Below, piece after piece: positions 1 to 5,694 of a stretch of DNA of 7,382 nucleotides; position 1 is the first letter of the stretch; each line of letters starts with the position of its first letter. The DNA comes from a bacterium (GTDB lineage Bacteria; JACRDZ01; JAJRWM01). The notes under the pieces were generated by a model that saw only the letters and a program-made list of their open reading frames with translations, was not told where the DNA came from and made no database searches. The position numbers were made by a program, and so were the translations under genes. The stretch is taken from assembly GCA_024276815.1 (NCBI GenBank), contig JAJRWM010000074.1:1-7382 (forward strand), in the 5' to 3' direction.

Positions 1-53
1 AGCACGTGGTCGGGACGCACCAGTTTGTCCAGGTCGTAGCGGATAAAAGTCAT
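1..53 (-). CDS. Partial gene, N-terminal 17 codons, function unknown
   Basis: An ATG on the minus strand at 53-51 opens a frame that stays open to the window edge and begins MTFIRYDLDKLVRPDHV. An AAAGGA ribosome binding site lies about 8 bases upstream of the ATG, and a good promoter sits just beyond it (84-112), so this looks like a real gene start. Only 17 residues are visible; they include charged and hydrophobic residues and no signal peptide or recognisable motif. It lies downstream of the NeuB-like gene on the same strand but about 210 bases away with its own promoter, so it need not share that gene's transcript. I do not recognise the family from this fragment. Confidence 0.6.
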   Translation of the reverse strand, partial: MTFIRYDLDKLVRPDHV

Positions 54-83
54 TTGAGGGTTCCTTTCAAGTATCATATACCT

Positions 84-112
84 ATTATAACACATATAAC
101 CGATATGTTGAA
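84..112 (-). promoter_or_regulatory. Extended -10 promoter for the partial gene at 1-53
   Basis: Read on the minus strand, there is a perfect TATAAT at 89-84 preceded by TGT (an extended -10, TGnTATAAT). The -35-like element TTCAAC at 112-107 is 17 bases upstream and matches the consensus weakly. The predicted transcript start is near 77, giving a leader of about 24 bases before the ATG at 53. The spacer carries a palindrome (92-108), listed separately. Confidence 0.6.
92..108. promoter_or_regulatory. Operator-like palindrome within promoter spacer
   Basis: ACATAT, five bases, then ATATGT form a perfect 6-bp inverted repeat. It occupies most of the spacer between the -35 and -10 elements of the promoter at 84-112 and touches the -35. 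A dimeric repressor bound here would block RNA polymerase. The sequence is AT-rich, so chance is a real alternative; no second copy was found near the other promoters in the window. Confidence 0.35.
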
Positions 113-178
113 TACTTTATTTGCATTTCGCAACAGTCCCAGGAGAGTGTTCATTAAACTGTGTCAATCCATCTGAAA

Positions 179-193
179 TGTAAATAAGTTACA
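179..193. promoter_or_regulatory. Palindrome TGTAA-N5-TTACA in 210-bp intergenic region
   Basis: A perfect 5-bp inverted repeat with a 5-base centre overlaps a TACAAT hexamer at 190-195 that could serve as a plus-strand -10 box, although no good -35 lies upstream of it. The interval 54-263 otherwise holds the promoter described above and a tiny ORF at 221-247. No convincing terminator for the NeuB-like gene, which ends at 264 on the minus strand, was seen. Confidence 0.2.
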
Positions 194-220
194 ATATGTT
201 TACTACAGCAGGAGGATGGC

Positions 221-247
221 ATGAAGAGGGAAGATTCAGGGTTTTAG
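221..247 (+). other. Eight-codon ORF with perfect Shine-Dalgarno
   Basis: AGGAGG at 210-215 is followed five bases later by ATG at 221 and an eight-codon frame (MKREDSGF) ending in TAG at 245-247. The ribosome binding site is as good as those of the por genes. A TACAAT at 190-195 could be a -10 box. It could be a leader peptide, the remnant start of a deleted gene, or chance. Nothing downstream on the plus strand would be regulated by it: the next bases are the end of the minus-strand NeuB-like gene. Confidence 0.2.
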
Positions 248-266
248 AAGGTTTTAATATGTTTTA
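241..266. repeat. Three GTTTTA direct repeats at exact 10-bp period
   Basis: GTTTTA occurs at 241-246, 251-256 and 261-266, separated by four-base spacers that differ from each other. The last copy overlaps the stop codon of the NeuB-like gene. The 10-bp period places all three on one DNA helix face. It could be a small protein-binding array or short AT-rich repetition by chance. Confidence 0.45.
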
Positions 267-1289
267 AGCGGGTTCGTCGGGCTGGAGAACCTTGTCCCAG
301 GTGATTAGCTCGCCCTCGTTGATTTGATCCCTTACGGTGCAGCCGATTAAAAGATCGGCGTGAGAAGGAGTAAGACCGGTTCCCGGCCGTTGATATGCCA
401 GCATGTCTTTCTCTATGACCGTGCCCGGAGCCAGAGGGGCGGACGCGAAAATGCTGCGGCGGGCCGCCTGCCTGGTCGCTCTCTCGCTGGTGGTGGGAGC
501 CTTCTTGTAACTGCCCCGCATCATGTAAATGGTCGCTAAATCCTTTACCAGACTCGATAACTCCGAGGGCGTCATGGACAGTTCCTGATCGGGACCGGGC
601 AAATCGCGGTCGCTGGTGAAATGCTTCTCAATCATGGCGACTCCCATGGTCCCGGCGGAAAGCGCGGCTAAGTTACCCTGAGTGTGATCAGATAAACCCA
701 CCGGCAGACCAAAAGTGTTTCTCAGGGTTATCAGGTTGTTCAGGTTAACTTCCCCGGGCGGGCAGGGATAAGCTGAAGTGCAGTGAAATAACAAGATATT
801 GAAGTTGCCGGTTTCCTGAATCGCCTGAACCGCTTCCGCCACCTCCTGCAAGGTCGCCATGCCGGTGGAAAGCAAGATCGGCTTGCCCAAAGCCGCTACG
901 TGCTCGATTAACTGAATATAGGTCAGGTCGCCCGAAGCGATCTTATACGCCTTGACCCCCAGTTCAGCCAGGAAATCAGCGTTATCAATGTCAAAGGGCG
1001 TGGCGAGAAAAGTTATCCCGCTTTCCCGGCAATGCCTGAAAAGACGCCGGTAACTATCCCTGGATAACTCAAACCGCTTGAAAAAATCAACCAGGTCTTC
1101 ATTATTATTACTCGAAACCAACTTCTCCGCGTCGAACAGTTGAAATTTTACGGCGTCCGCTCCGGCCGCCGCCGCCGCCTCAATCATCGCGACCGCCAGC
1201 TTTTCATCGCCGTTGTGATTGATGCCGATTTCGGCGACAATATAAGGCTCCCAGCCTATCGCCTTGCCGTTGATTTCCCATGATTTCAT
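264..1289 (-). CDS. neuB: NeuB-family sialic-acid-type synthase with SAF domain
   Basis: This 341-residue protein is a complete member of the N-acetylneuraminate synthase family. The family condenses phosphoenolpyruvate with a six-carbon amino sugar such as ManNAc to form a nine-carbon ulosonic acid, in the cytoplasm. Seen in order: AEIGINHNG (about 19-27) with the conserved Glu and His; AGADAVKFQ with the PEP-site Lys near 48; YKIASGD; STGMATLQE; HCTSAYPCP; SDHTQG; IEKHFT with the metal-binding type His; then an antifreeze-like SAF domain from about residue 280 (RRSIFA, RPGTGL). Length is typical (about 340-350). The frame extends to an ATG at 1319, but the ATG at 1289 is preferred: family members start near here, and the longer version adds only a ten-residue extension without a good ribosome binding site. 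Substrate (sialic, legionaminic or pseudaminic acid) cannot be decided, so the symbol marks the family. No CMP-sugar synthetase or epimerase lies in the window. Confidence 0.9.
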   Translation of the reverse strand: MKSWEINGKAIGWEPYIVAEIGINHNGDEKLAVAMIEAAAAAGADAVKFQLFDAEKLVSSNNNEDLVDFFKRFELSRDSYRRLFRHCRESGITFLATPFDIDNADFLAELGVKAYKIASGDLTYIQLIEHVAALGKPILLSTGMATLQEVAEAVQAIQETGNFNILLFHCTSAYPCPPGEVNLNNLITLRNTFGLPVGLSDHTQGNLAALSAGTMGVAMIEKHFTSDRDLPGPDQELSMTPSELSSLVKDLATIYMMRGSYKKAPTTSERATRQAARRSIFASAPLAPGTVIEKDMLAYQRPGTGLTPSHADLLIGCTVRDQINEGELITWDKVLQPDEPA

Positions 1290-1432
1290 TTTCCCGGCCG
1301 CCTCGTGAAGAAAAACCATTAAAAGGTCTAATTGCTGCGATCTGTATCACCACACCAAGCGTCCGGATGTTAACACATTCTTTACCCCGTTGACAAAAAC
1401 AAAAATGTAACTTGTTGCTATGTCAGCTAAAA

Positions 1433-1447
1433 CAGGTCTGCGACCTG
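1433..1447. promoter_or_regulatory. Palindrome CAGGTC-TGC-GACCTG
   Basis: A perfect 6-bp inverted repeat with a 3-base centre lies in the divergent region, about 115 bases upstream of the por -35 box. It is more GC-rich than its surroundings, so it is less likely to be chance than the AT-rich palindromes. It could be an operator or activator site; it lacks a T-run and is not a terminator. Confidence 0.35.
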
Positions 1448-1560
1448 AGGATGCTTCGCTATCGCGTCTTTCAAAGCCACTCTGATATATACTACTATAA
1501 CCTGATACATAGCCGAATGTTTTTATGAGGCGGCGTTAAAAGCGCCAACTGTAAGTTTGT

Positions 1561-1589
1561 TTGCGTCGCTAACGCTCTTGTAGTATACT
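1561..1589 (+). promoter_or_regulatory. Sigma-A-type promoter of the por operon
   Basis: TTGCGT at 1561-1566 and TATACT at 1584-1589 are separated by 17 bases, the optimum. The -10 lies inside a perfect 10-bp palindrome TAGTATACTA (1581-1590), and the spacer carries GCGT-CGCTA-ACGC (1563-1575), so both elements could double as operators. The predicted start near 1596 would leave a leader of about 60 bases before the porC ATG. Confidence 0.6.
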
Positions 1590-1654
1590 AGCTTTGGTTA
1601 TTTAACAAATCCATTTGAAGCAATAAATCAAAAACGTAATCTTTGGAGGTGGTC

Positions 1655-2227
1655 ATGAACAATATGCTAGAAATACGCTGGCATGGCCGTGGCGGACAGG
1701 GCGCGGTTACCGCGGCCAAGGTCCTGGCTGAATCTGTTTCCAGCGGGGGGAAGTTTATCCAGGCGTTCCCCGAGTATGGCTCCGAACGGATGGGGGCGCC
1801 GGTCCAGGCGTTTACCCGGATCAGCGATACCCCTATCGTAATCCATAGTCAGGTCACGGACCCGTCAGTGGTGGTGGTCTTGGACGCCACGCTGCTGAAA
1901 ACAGTCGATATCCTGGCGGGCTTGCCGGAAGATGGGGTCTTAATCGTGAATACCAAGGAGGCTCCGACAACAATCCGCGCCAGTATCGGGGTTGCCGGTC
2001 GTAAGGTCTACACCGTCGACGCCACCGGTATCTCACTGAAACACCTGGGGCGGAATATTCCCAACACACCCATGATCGGCGCTTTGTTAAAAGTAACAGG
2101 ACTTACTGAGCTGTCCACGGTTACGGAAGATTTCAAAAAGAAATTCCAGCGTAAATTCAGGCCGGAGGTAATAGAAGGCAACCTGAAAGCTATCGCGGAA
2201 GCCTATCAGGAGGTAAATAGCGAATGA
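1655..2227 (+). CDS. porC: Pyruvate/2-oxoacid:ferredoxin oxidoreductase gamma subunit
   Basis: This is the 190-residue gamma subunit (POR domain) of a four-subunit 2-oxoacid:ferredoxin oxidoreductase, a cytoplasmic enzyme that decarboxylates pyruvate or a related 2-oxoacid to acyl-CoA; the gamma subunit helps form the CoA-handling part of the complex. Visible family motifs are WHGRGGQGAVTAAK (9-22), FPEYGSERMGAPV (38-50) and the NIPNTPMIGALL segment near the C-terminal third. The whole chain is one POR domain. The frame is open from a TTG at 1643, but that TTG overlaps the GGAGGT ribosome binding site (1645-1650); the ATG at 1655 is the natural start, with the ATG at 1664 as an alternative. 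It is the first gene of the operon; its TGA overlaps an ATG (ATGA at 2224-2227). Also called porG. Substrate specificity (pyruvate versus branched-chain 2-oxoacids) is not determined by this subunit. Confidence 0.93.
   Translation: MNNMLEIRWHGRGGQGAVTAAKVLAESVSSGGKFIQAFPEYGSERMGAPVQAFTRISDTPIVIHSQVTDPSVVVVLDATLLKTVDILAGLPEDGVLIVNTKEAPTTIRASIGVAGRKVYTVDATGISLKHLGRNIPNTPMIGALLKVTGLTELSTVTEDFKKKFQRKFRPEVIEGNLKAIAEAYQEVNSE
2208..2213 (+). promoter_or_regulatory. Ribosome binding site for porD
   Basis: AGGAGG lies within the last codons of porC. It stands 10 bases before an ATG at 2224 and 14 before an ATG at 2228. The 2224 ATG is in the PorD frame but meets TAA after three codons. The 2228 ATG is one base out of the PorD frame. 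The site shows that a real gene starts here even though neither ATG reads cleanly into it. Confidence 0.6.
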
Positions 2228-2526
2228 ATGAGTAAAAACCAGGCTGGAAGTCCATCCCCTGGGGAGGCAAAATACTCGAAGCGGGCAACTCGGTCAAGTA
2301 CAAAACCGGCGGCTGGAGAAGTTCCCGGCCGATTCGTGATGAGGAAAAATGTACCCAGTGTTTACGTTGCTGGATATTTTGTCCTGACACTTCAATCTTG
2401 GTGGAGGACGGCAAAATCGTCAGCTTTGATTACGACCACTGCAAGGGTTGCGGGATCTGCGCTCATGAGTGCCCCGATAAAATAAAGGCTATTACCATGA
2501 TCAATGAAGCGGAATTTAAAGAATAG
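2228..2526 (+). CDS. porD: PorD 2x[4Fe-4S] ferredoxin subunit, frame broken near start
   Basis: The delta subunit carries two 4Fe-4S clusters that pass electrons from the catalytic centre to external ferredoxin. The body reads in the frame of 2236-2526 and ends at TAG 2524-2526. It contains the GGKILEAGNSV and YKTGGWRS segments typical of PorD, then CTQCLRCWIFCP and CKGCGICAHECP, two perfect CxxCxxCxxxCP motifs. Immediately upstream in that frame is TAA (2233-2235). The ATG at 2228 starts MSK and then runs into a wrong frame at an A-run of five (2234-2238). One more A would give MSKKPGWKSIPWGGKIL, an excellent PorD start, with a total of about 98 residues, a usual length. No other start codon precedes the conserved part. 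The break could be a sequence error, a real mutation or recoding. Conserved cysteines and the intact body argue that function is kept or only recently lost. The plus-strand frame 2228-2485 read straight through is a shadow. Confidence 0.85.
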
Positions 2527-2544
2527 AAAGGAGCAGCGCGCGTA

Positions 2545-3720
2545 ATGACAAGAAAATCTATGACTGGAAATGAAGCGGTTGCTTATGCCATGCTCCAGGT
2601 AAACCCTGATGTGGTGGCGGCCTACCCGATAACTCCTCAGACCAGCTTAATGCAGAAGTTCGCTGACTATGTCGCTGACGGTATGGTCGATACTGAACTG
2701 GTCACGACTGATTCGGAGCATTCAGCTATGAGCGCCACCGTGGGAGCTTCGGCCGCCGGCGCCCGCGCCATGACGGCGACATCCTCCAACGGCCTGGCCT
2801 ACATGTGGGAAATTGTCTATATAGCGTCTTCCACCCGTTTACCTATCGTTATGCCGGTTGTCAACCGGGCGTTGAGCGGGCCGATCAACATCCATTGCGA
2901 TCACTCGGACGCCATGGGGGCGCGGGACAGCGGTTGGATCCAGTTGTTCAGCGAGAACGCCCAGGAAGCCTATGAAAACATGATCCAGGCGGTGCGAATT
3001 GCCGAACATCCTGATGTCCTGACCCCGGTGATGGTTTGCCTGGACGGTTTTATTATCAGCCACGGCATGGAAACAGTCGAAGTCTTTGATACTGAAACGG
3101 TGAAAAAATTTATCGGAACCTATACCCCGCAAAATCCTTTGCTGGATGTCGATAATCCGACCACCTACGGTCCCCTTGATTTGTTCGATTATTACTATGA
3201 ACACAAACGTCAGCAGATTGAAGGTATGGAAAAATCACGGGACGTGATTCTCGATATCGGCAGGGAATTCGCTTCAATCTGCGGCAAGACCTATGGCCAC
3301 TTTGAAGAATATAAAACTGATGACGCCGAGTCGGTGATCCTGGTTTTAGGCTCAACCGCCGGGACGACTAAGGGGGTCATCGATAAAATGCGGGCGCAAG
3401 GCGAAAAGGTCGGTTTGATAAAATTGCGCACCTTCAGACCCTTCCCGCATCAGGAACTGGCCGGTATCCTGGGTAAATTCAAAGCCGTGGCCGTGCTTGA
3501 CCGGGCGGCCTCAATCGGTTCTTTGGGCGGACCGCTGTTCACCGAGGTCAGATGCGCTATGCTGGGACAGGACAGCGTCCCGATTGTCAATTATATTTAT
3601 GGACTGGGCGGCCGCAACATCGGTATGGCGGATATTGAGTCGGTCTATCAGGATTTATCAGAAATAACCGCTTCGGGTCAGGTGAAGAATCTTGTTACCT
3701 ACCTGGGTGTCAGGGAATAG
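2545..3720 (+). CDS. porA: Pyruvate/2-oxoacid:ferredoxin oxidoreductase alpha subunit
   Basis: This 391-residue alpha subunit binds the 2-oxoacid and, with beta, forms the thiamine diphosphate active site. Visible: NEAVAYAML then YPITPQT (27-33), whose Thr contacts the substrate carboxylate in characterised enzymes; TTDSEHSAMSA with Glu58, equivalent to the glutamate that activates the cofactor; the TSSNGLAYMWE stretch; a central linker; and the C-terminal half (from about 260) with VLGSTAGTTKGV, KLRTFRPFP and VLDRAASIGSLGGPL, typical of the transketolase-C-like domain. Length is as expected. AAAGGAG (2527-2533) sits 11 bases before the ATG and directly after the porD stop. It is the third gene of the operon. 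Pyruvate is the most likely substrate; 2-ketoisovalerate oxidoreductases share the same motifs and remain possible. Confidence 0.95.
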   Translation: MTRKSMTGNEAVAYAMLQVNPDVVAAYPITPQTSLMQKFADYVADGMVDTELVTTDSEHSAMSATVGASAAGARAMTATSSNGLAYMWEIVYIASSTRLPIVMPVVNRALSGPINIHCDHSDAMGARDSGWIQLFSENAQEAYENMIQAVRIAEHPDVLTPVMVCLDGFIISHGMETVEVFDTETVKKFIGTYTPQNPLLDVDNPTTYGPLDLFDYYYEHKRQQIEGMEKSRDVILDIGREFASICGKTYGHFEEYKTDDAESVILVLGSTAGTTKGVIDKMRAQGEKVGLIKLRTFRPFPHQELAGILGKFKAVAVLDRAASIGSLGGPLFTEVRCAMLGQDSVPIVNYIYGLGGRNIGMADIESVYQDLSEITASGQVKNLVTYLGVRE

Positions 3721-3733
3721 GAGGAGATAGAAA

Positions 3734-4690
3734 ATGCCGACAATTAAGGAAATTGTAAAACAACCCGAACGGCTCGCGCCTGGTCACCGGCTCTGTGCCG
3801 GCTGTGGGGCGCCGATTGCTGTCCGTCAGATATTACACGCGACTACAGATAAGGTCGTGGTTGGATGCGCCACCGGTTGCTTGGAAGTCACTACGACTAC
3901 CTATCCCTTTACCGCCTGGAAGGTGCCCTTTATTCATAACGCTTTTGAAAACTCGGCCGCGACTGTCAGCGGTGTGGAAGCCGCTTACCGTTCCCTGAAA
4001 AAACAGGGGAAGCTCCCGGCTGATAAAAAAATCAAGTTCCTGGCCATGGGGGGAGACGGCGGCACTTATGATATTGGTTTCCAGTCGCTCAGCGGAGCCA
4101 TGGAACGAGGGCATAACATGGTTTATGTCTGTTATGACAATGGCGCCTATATGAACACCGGTATCCAACGCTCCAGCGCGACGCCAAAAGGAGCTTCTAC
4201 CACGACCTCGCCGGCCGGCACCGTTCAGCAGGGGAAAAAAGAATTTCCCAAGAATATGACCGCCTGTATGATCGCCCATGATATTCCCTATGTGGCCCAG
4301 GCTTCTATCCATAACTATATGGACGCTATTAAGAAATTTGAAAAGGCCTTCCTGGTCGAAGGGCCGGCTTTCGTGAATATCCTGGCTCCCTGCCCGCGCG
4401 GCTGGCGCTATCCTGGCGAGAAAACTGTCGAGATGGCCCGTTTGGCCGTTGAGTCCTGTTTCTGGGCCTTGTTTGAAGTGGAAAATGGTAAGTATCGATT
4501 GACCGGCGAGTCCGCGCGGCTGGCCAAGAATCCTGATAAGATCAGGCCGGTAATGGACTGGATGCAGGAGCAGGGACGTTTCCGTCACCTGAAGTTGCCC
4601 AAGAACGCTGATCTGGTTGTTGAAATCCAGGAGGAAGTCAAGCGCCGCTGGCAATGGCTCCTGAAATTGGTCGAGGCGAGTAACAGCTAA
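3734..4690 (+). CDS. porB: Pyruvate/2-oxoacid:ferredoxin oxidoreductase beta subunit
   Basis: This 318-residue beta subunit binds thiamine diphosphate and the proximal 4Fe-4S cluster. The cluster ligands are visible as C21 and C24 (RLCAGCGAP), C49 (ATGCLEV) and C220 (LAPCPRGW). The cofactor/Mg motif is GDGG at 107-110 followed 26 residues later by N136 in CYDNGAYMNTG. GIQRSSATPKGAST and the AHDIPYVAQAS segment are also typical. Length is normal for PorB. The ribosome binding site AGGAGGAG (3719-3726) overlaps the porA stop codon, so the two genes are tightly coupled. Last gene of the operon, followed by an intrinsic terminator. Several A-runs of six and seven in this gene keep frame, a useful contrast with porD. 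A long minus-strand frame covering 3833-4759 is a shadow of this gene. Confidence 0.95.
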   Translation: MPTIKEIVKQPERLAPGHRLCAGCGAPIAVRQILHATTDKVVVGCATGCLEVTTTTYPFTAWKVPFIHNAFENSAATVSGVEAAYRSLKKQGKLPADKKIKFLAMGGDGGTYDIGFQSLSGAMERGHNMVYVCYDNGAYMNTGIQRSSATPKGASTTTSPAGTVQQGKKEFPKNMTACMIAHDIPYVAQASIHNYMDAIKKFEKAFLVEGPAFVNILAPCPRGWRYPGEKTVEMARLAVESCFWALFEVENGKYRLTGESARLAKNPDKIRPVMDWMQEQGRFRHLKLPKNADLVVEIQEEVKRRWQWLLKLVEASNS

Positions 4691-4731
4691 TACCCCGTAG
4701 ATTTCTGCAACAAATTGAAAGCTTATGCAAG

Positions 4732-4766
4732 GCATGCGGGGGCCGGTTTTGGCCCCCATGCTTTTT
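4732..4766 (+). terminator. Intrinsic terminator of the por operon
   Basis: GCAT + GC bulge + GGGGGCC pairs with GGCCCCC + ATGC around a GGTTTT loop: 11 base pairs, mostly G-C, followed directly by TTTTT (4762-4766). It is 42 bases after the porB stop and is the strongest hairpin in the window on this strand. It marks the end of the por transcript and separates it from the next gene. Confidence 0.88.
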
Positions 4767-4806
4767 CCCGGTCCGGTTAAAGAACCGGCGATCAGGTCTG
4801 GAGTAG

Positions 4807-4838
4807 TTGAAACTTTTAAGTTGCTTGGTTGGTATAAT
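4807..4838 (+). promoter_or_regulatory. Extended -10 promoter for the two-CW gene
   Basis: TGGTATAAT at 4830-4838 is a perfect extended -10. The only -35-like hexamer, TTGAAA at 4807-4812, is 20 bases away, longer than ideal; the extended -10 can compensate. The predicted start near 4845 gives a leader of about 68 bases before the ATG at 4913. It lies between the por terminator and the next gene, so that gene is transcribed on its own. Confidence 0.65.
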
Positions 4839-4912
4839 TACCGGTATGGTGTCGTTGACAGGATAAACCTTGAGCCGTAGTCACCGGTTTCCGTCTTTCA
4901 GGGGGGAGCGAT

Positions 4913-5694
4913 ATGATTAATCTGGGCCGGATTTTCAAAAAAAAGCCACCTGCTGGGAGAGTTTGGCCTGCAACCCGGTCCGGCGTAATAAATGTTCCTA
5001 TTATCTCAATAAAGACCATTATAATTGCTGGGAAGTTGAAGGCACTTTTTGTCAAAGTGATTTCCCCGAAACCAGTTCCCGGAAACTGATTACCTGCGCG
5101 CAATGCGATTTTTACGTAAGCAATGTCTGGGGATTGCGTCCCTCAGACGAACACAAGAATCATATCCGCGGCGTGCTGGACTCCGATATCACCAAGCTGG
5201 CCCAGGTTTCTATCAATAACATCATCCAGGAAGCCCTCAAGGAAATGCGGCTGCTCAACGCTGATTTCAGTGAACGAACCGTGTTTTCGCCTGATAACAG
5301 CGTCCCTCATATCTACAGTAGCTTTAACCAGTTAAAAGATCTGGTTGGGAACCTGGTTTCCCAGGCTTTGGAGAACCTTCCCCCTCAGGGCGAGATCAAT
5401 ATTACGGCGATGGGGCATTCCGGCGAAGAAATCAAAGTCGTCATTTCCAGCGCTCACCCTGAACTCCATTCGGCCCGGCCGCTGAATCTGCCGGACTCCG
5501 TCCGTGGGTTTGAAGGGATTACTGATAACGCCGACTCCTATCAATGGGTGGTCACCCTGGGGAAGGACCGGCGCCGGAGGAACCGCAGGGAAAGAGAACG
5601 GCGGGCGGGCGGCAATGGCTCCAGTCATCAGGAAAACCGGCGAACCAGAACCGACCGCCGTCAAACCGACCGGCGTTTCATCCCGGTAGCCTGA
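4913..5694 (+). CDS. Two-CW cysteine-rich protein with degenerate HATPase fold, frameshifted
   Basis: The best start is ATG 4913 with GGGGGGAG five bases upstream. It reads MINLGRIFKKK, after which the conserved body continues one frame back (-1) from 4945 to TGA 5694, about 260 residues if joined. Without the join, the body has only a TTG (4963) as start and loses the first CWE motif. The N-terminal part has seven cysteines: C14-W-E, C20, C28, C39-W-E, C47, C62 and C65 (CAQC), resembling the 'two-CW' cysteine-rich domain of anaerobes, probably metal- or cluster-binding (inference). Residues about 97-217 look like a histidine-kinase ATPase domain: helix NIIQEALKEM, N-box-like QLKDLVGNLVSQALENLP with one Asn kept, strand EINITAM, then no DxGxG box. 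Nucleotide binding is therefore doubtful. Residues 218-260 are a disordered tail with 16 arginines and a TDRRQTDRR repeat. No signal peptide or membrane segment. Function is unknown; a redox or metal sensor or adaptor is a guess. Confidence 0.65.
4937..4945 (+). other. A AAA AAG slippery heptamer at the frame junction
   Basis: Eight A residues and a G (4937-4945) are read from ATG 4913 as AAA AAA AAG. The last seven bases, A AAA AAG, form an X XXY YYZ heptamer in the correct phase, the same as the dnaX -1 frameshift site of Escherichia coli. A -1 slip here continues at GCC ACC TGC TGG and restores the first CWE motif. A weak 6-bp stem with two wobble pairs (4952-4957 with 4974-4979) starts six bases downstream. 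No clear Shine-Dalgarno-like stimulator lies 10-14 bases upstream. Without slipping, translation ends at TGA 5087-5089 after 58 codons. Confidence 0.45.

Larger units (their letters stand above)
1290..1654. other. Divergent intergenic control region
   Basis: About 365 bases without a credible gene separate the NeuB-like gene (minus) from the por operon (plus). It contains the por promoter (1561-1589), a 6-bp palindrome (1433-1447) and a degenerate repeat of part of the promoter (1456-1470 versus 1566-1579). A perfect TTGACA at 1390-1395 on the plus strand has no good -10 at the usual distance. No convincing minus-strand promoter for the NeuB-like gene was identified; the best candidates have poor hexamers. 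The long leader and AT-rich stretches are compatible with transcription-factor control. Confidence 0.6.

Noticed and set aside
1390-1423. Perfect TTGACA at 1390-1395 as a second por promoter
   Set aside because: No acceptable -10 hexamer lies 16-18 bases downstream.
2228-2485. Plus-strand frame starting at ATG 2228 read straight through
   Set aside because: Its product past the first residues has no sense as a protein; the overlapping frame encodes the cysteine motifs of PorD. Only its start codon is likely used.
3833-4759. Long minus-strand open frame (about 308 codons) opposite porB
   Set aside because: It lies almost wholly antisense to a gene with all PorB motifs, has no ribosome binding site or recognisable domain, and runs into the terminator. 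It is explained by codon bias of porB.
4816-5103. Minus-strand frame of 95 codons opposite the start of the two-CW gene
   Set aside because: It covers the promoter and ribosome binding site of the plus-strand gene and shows no family features.
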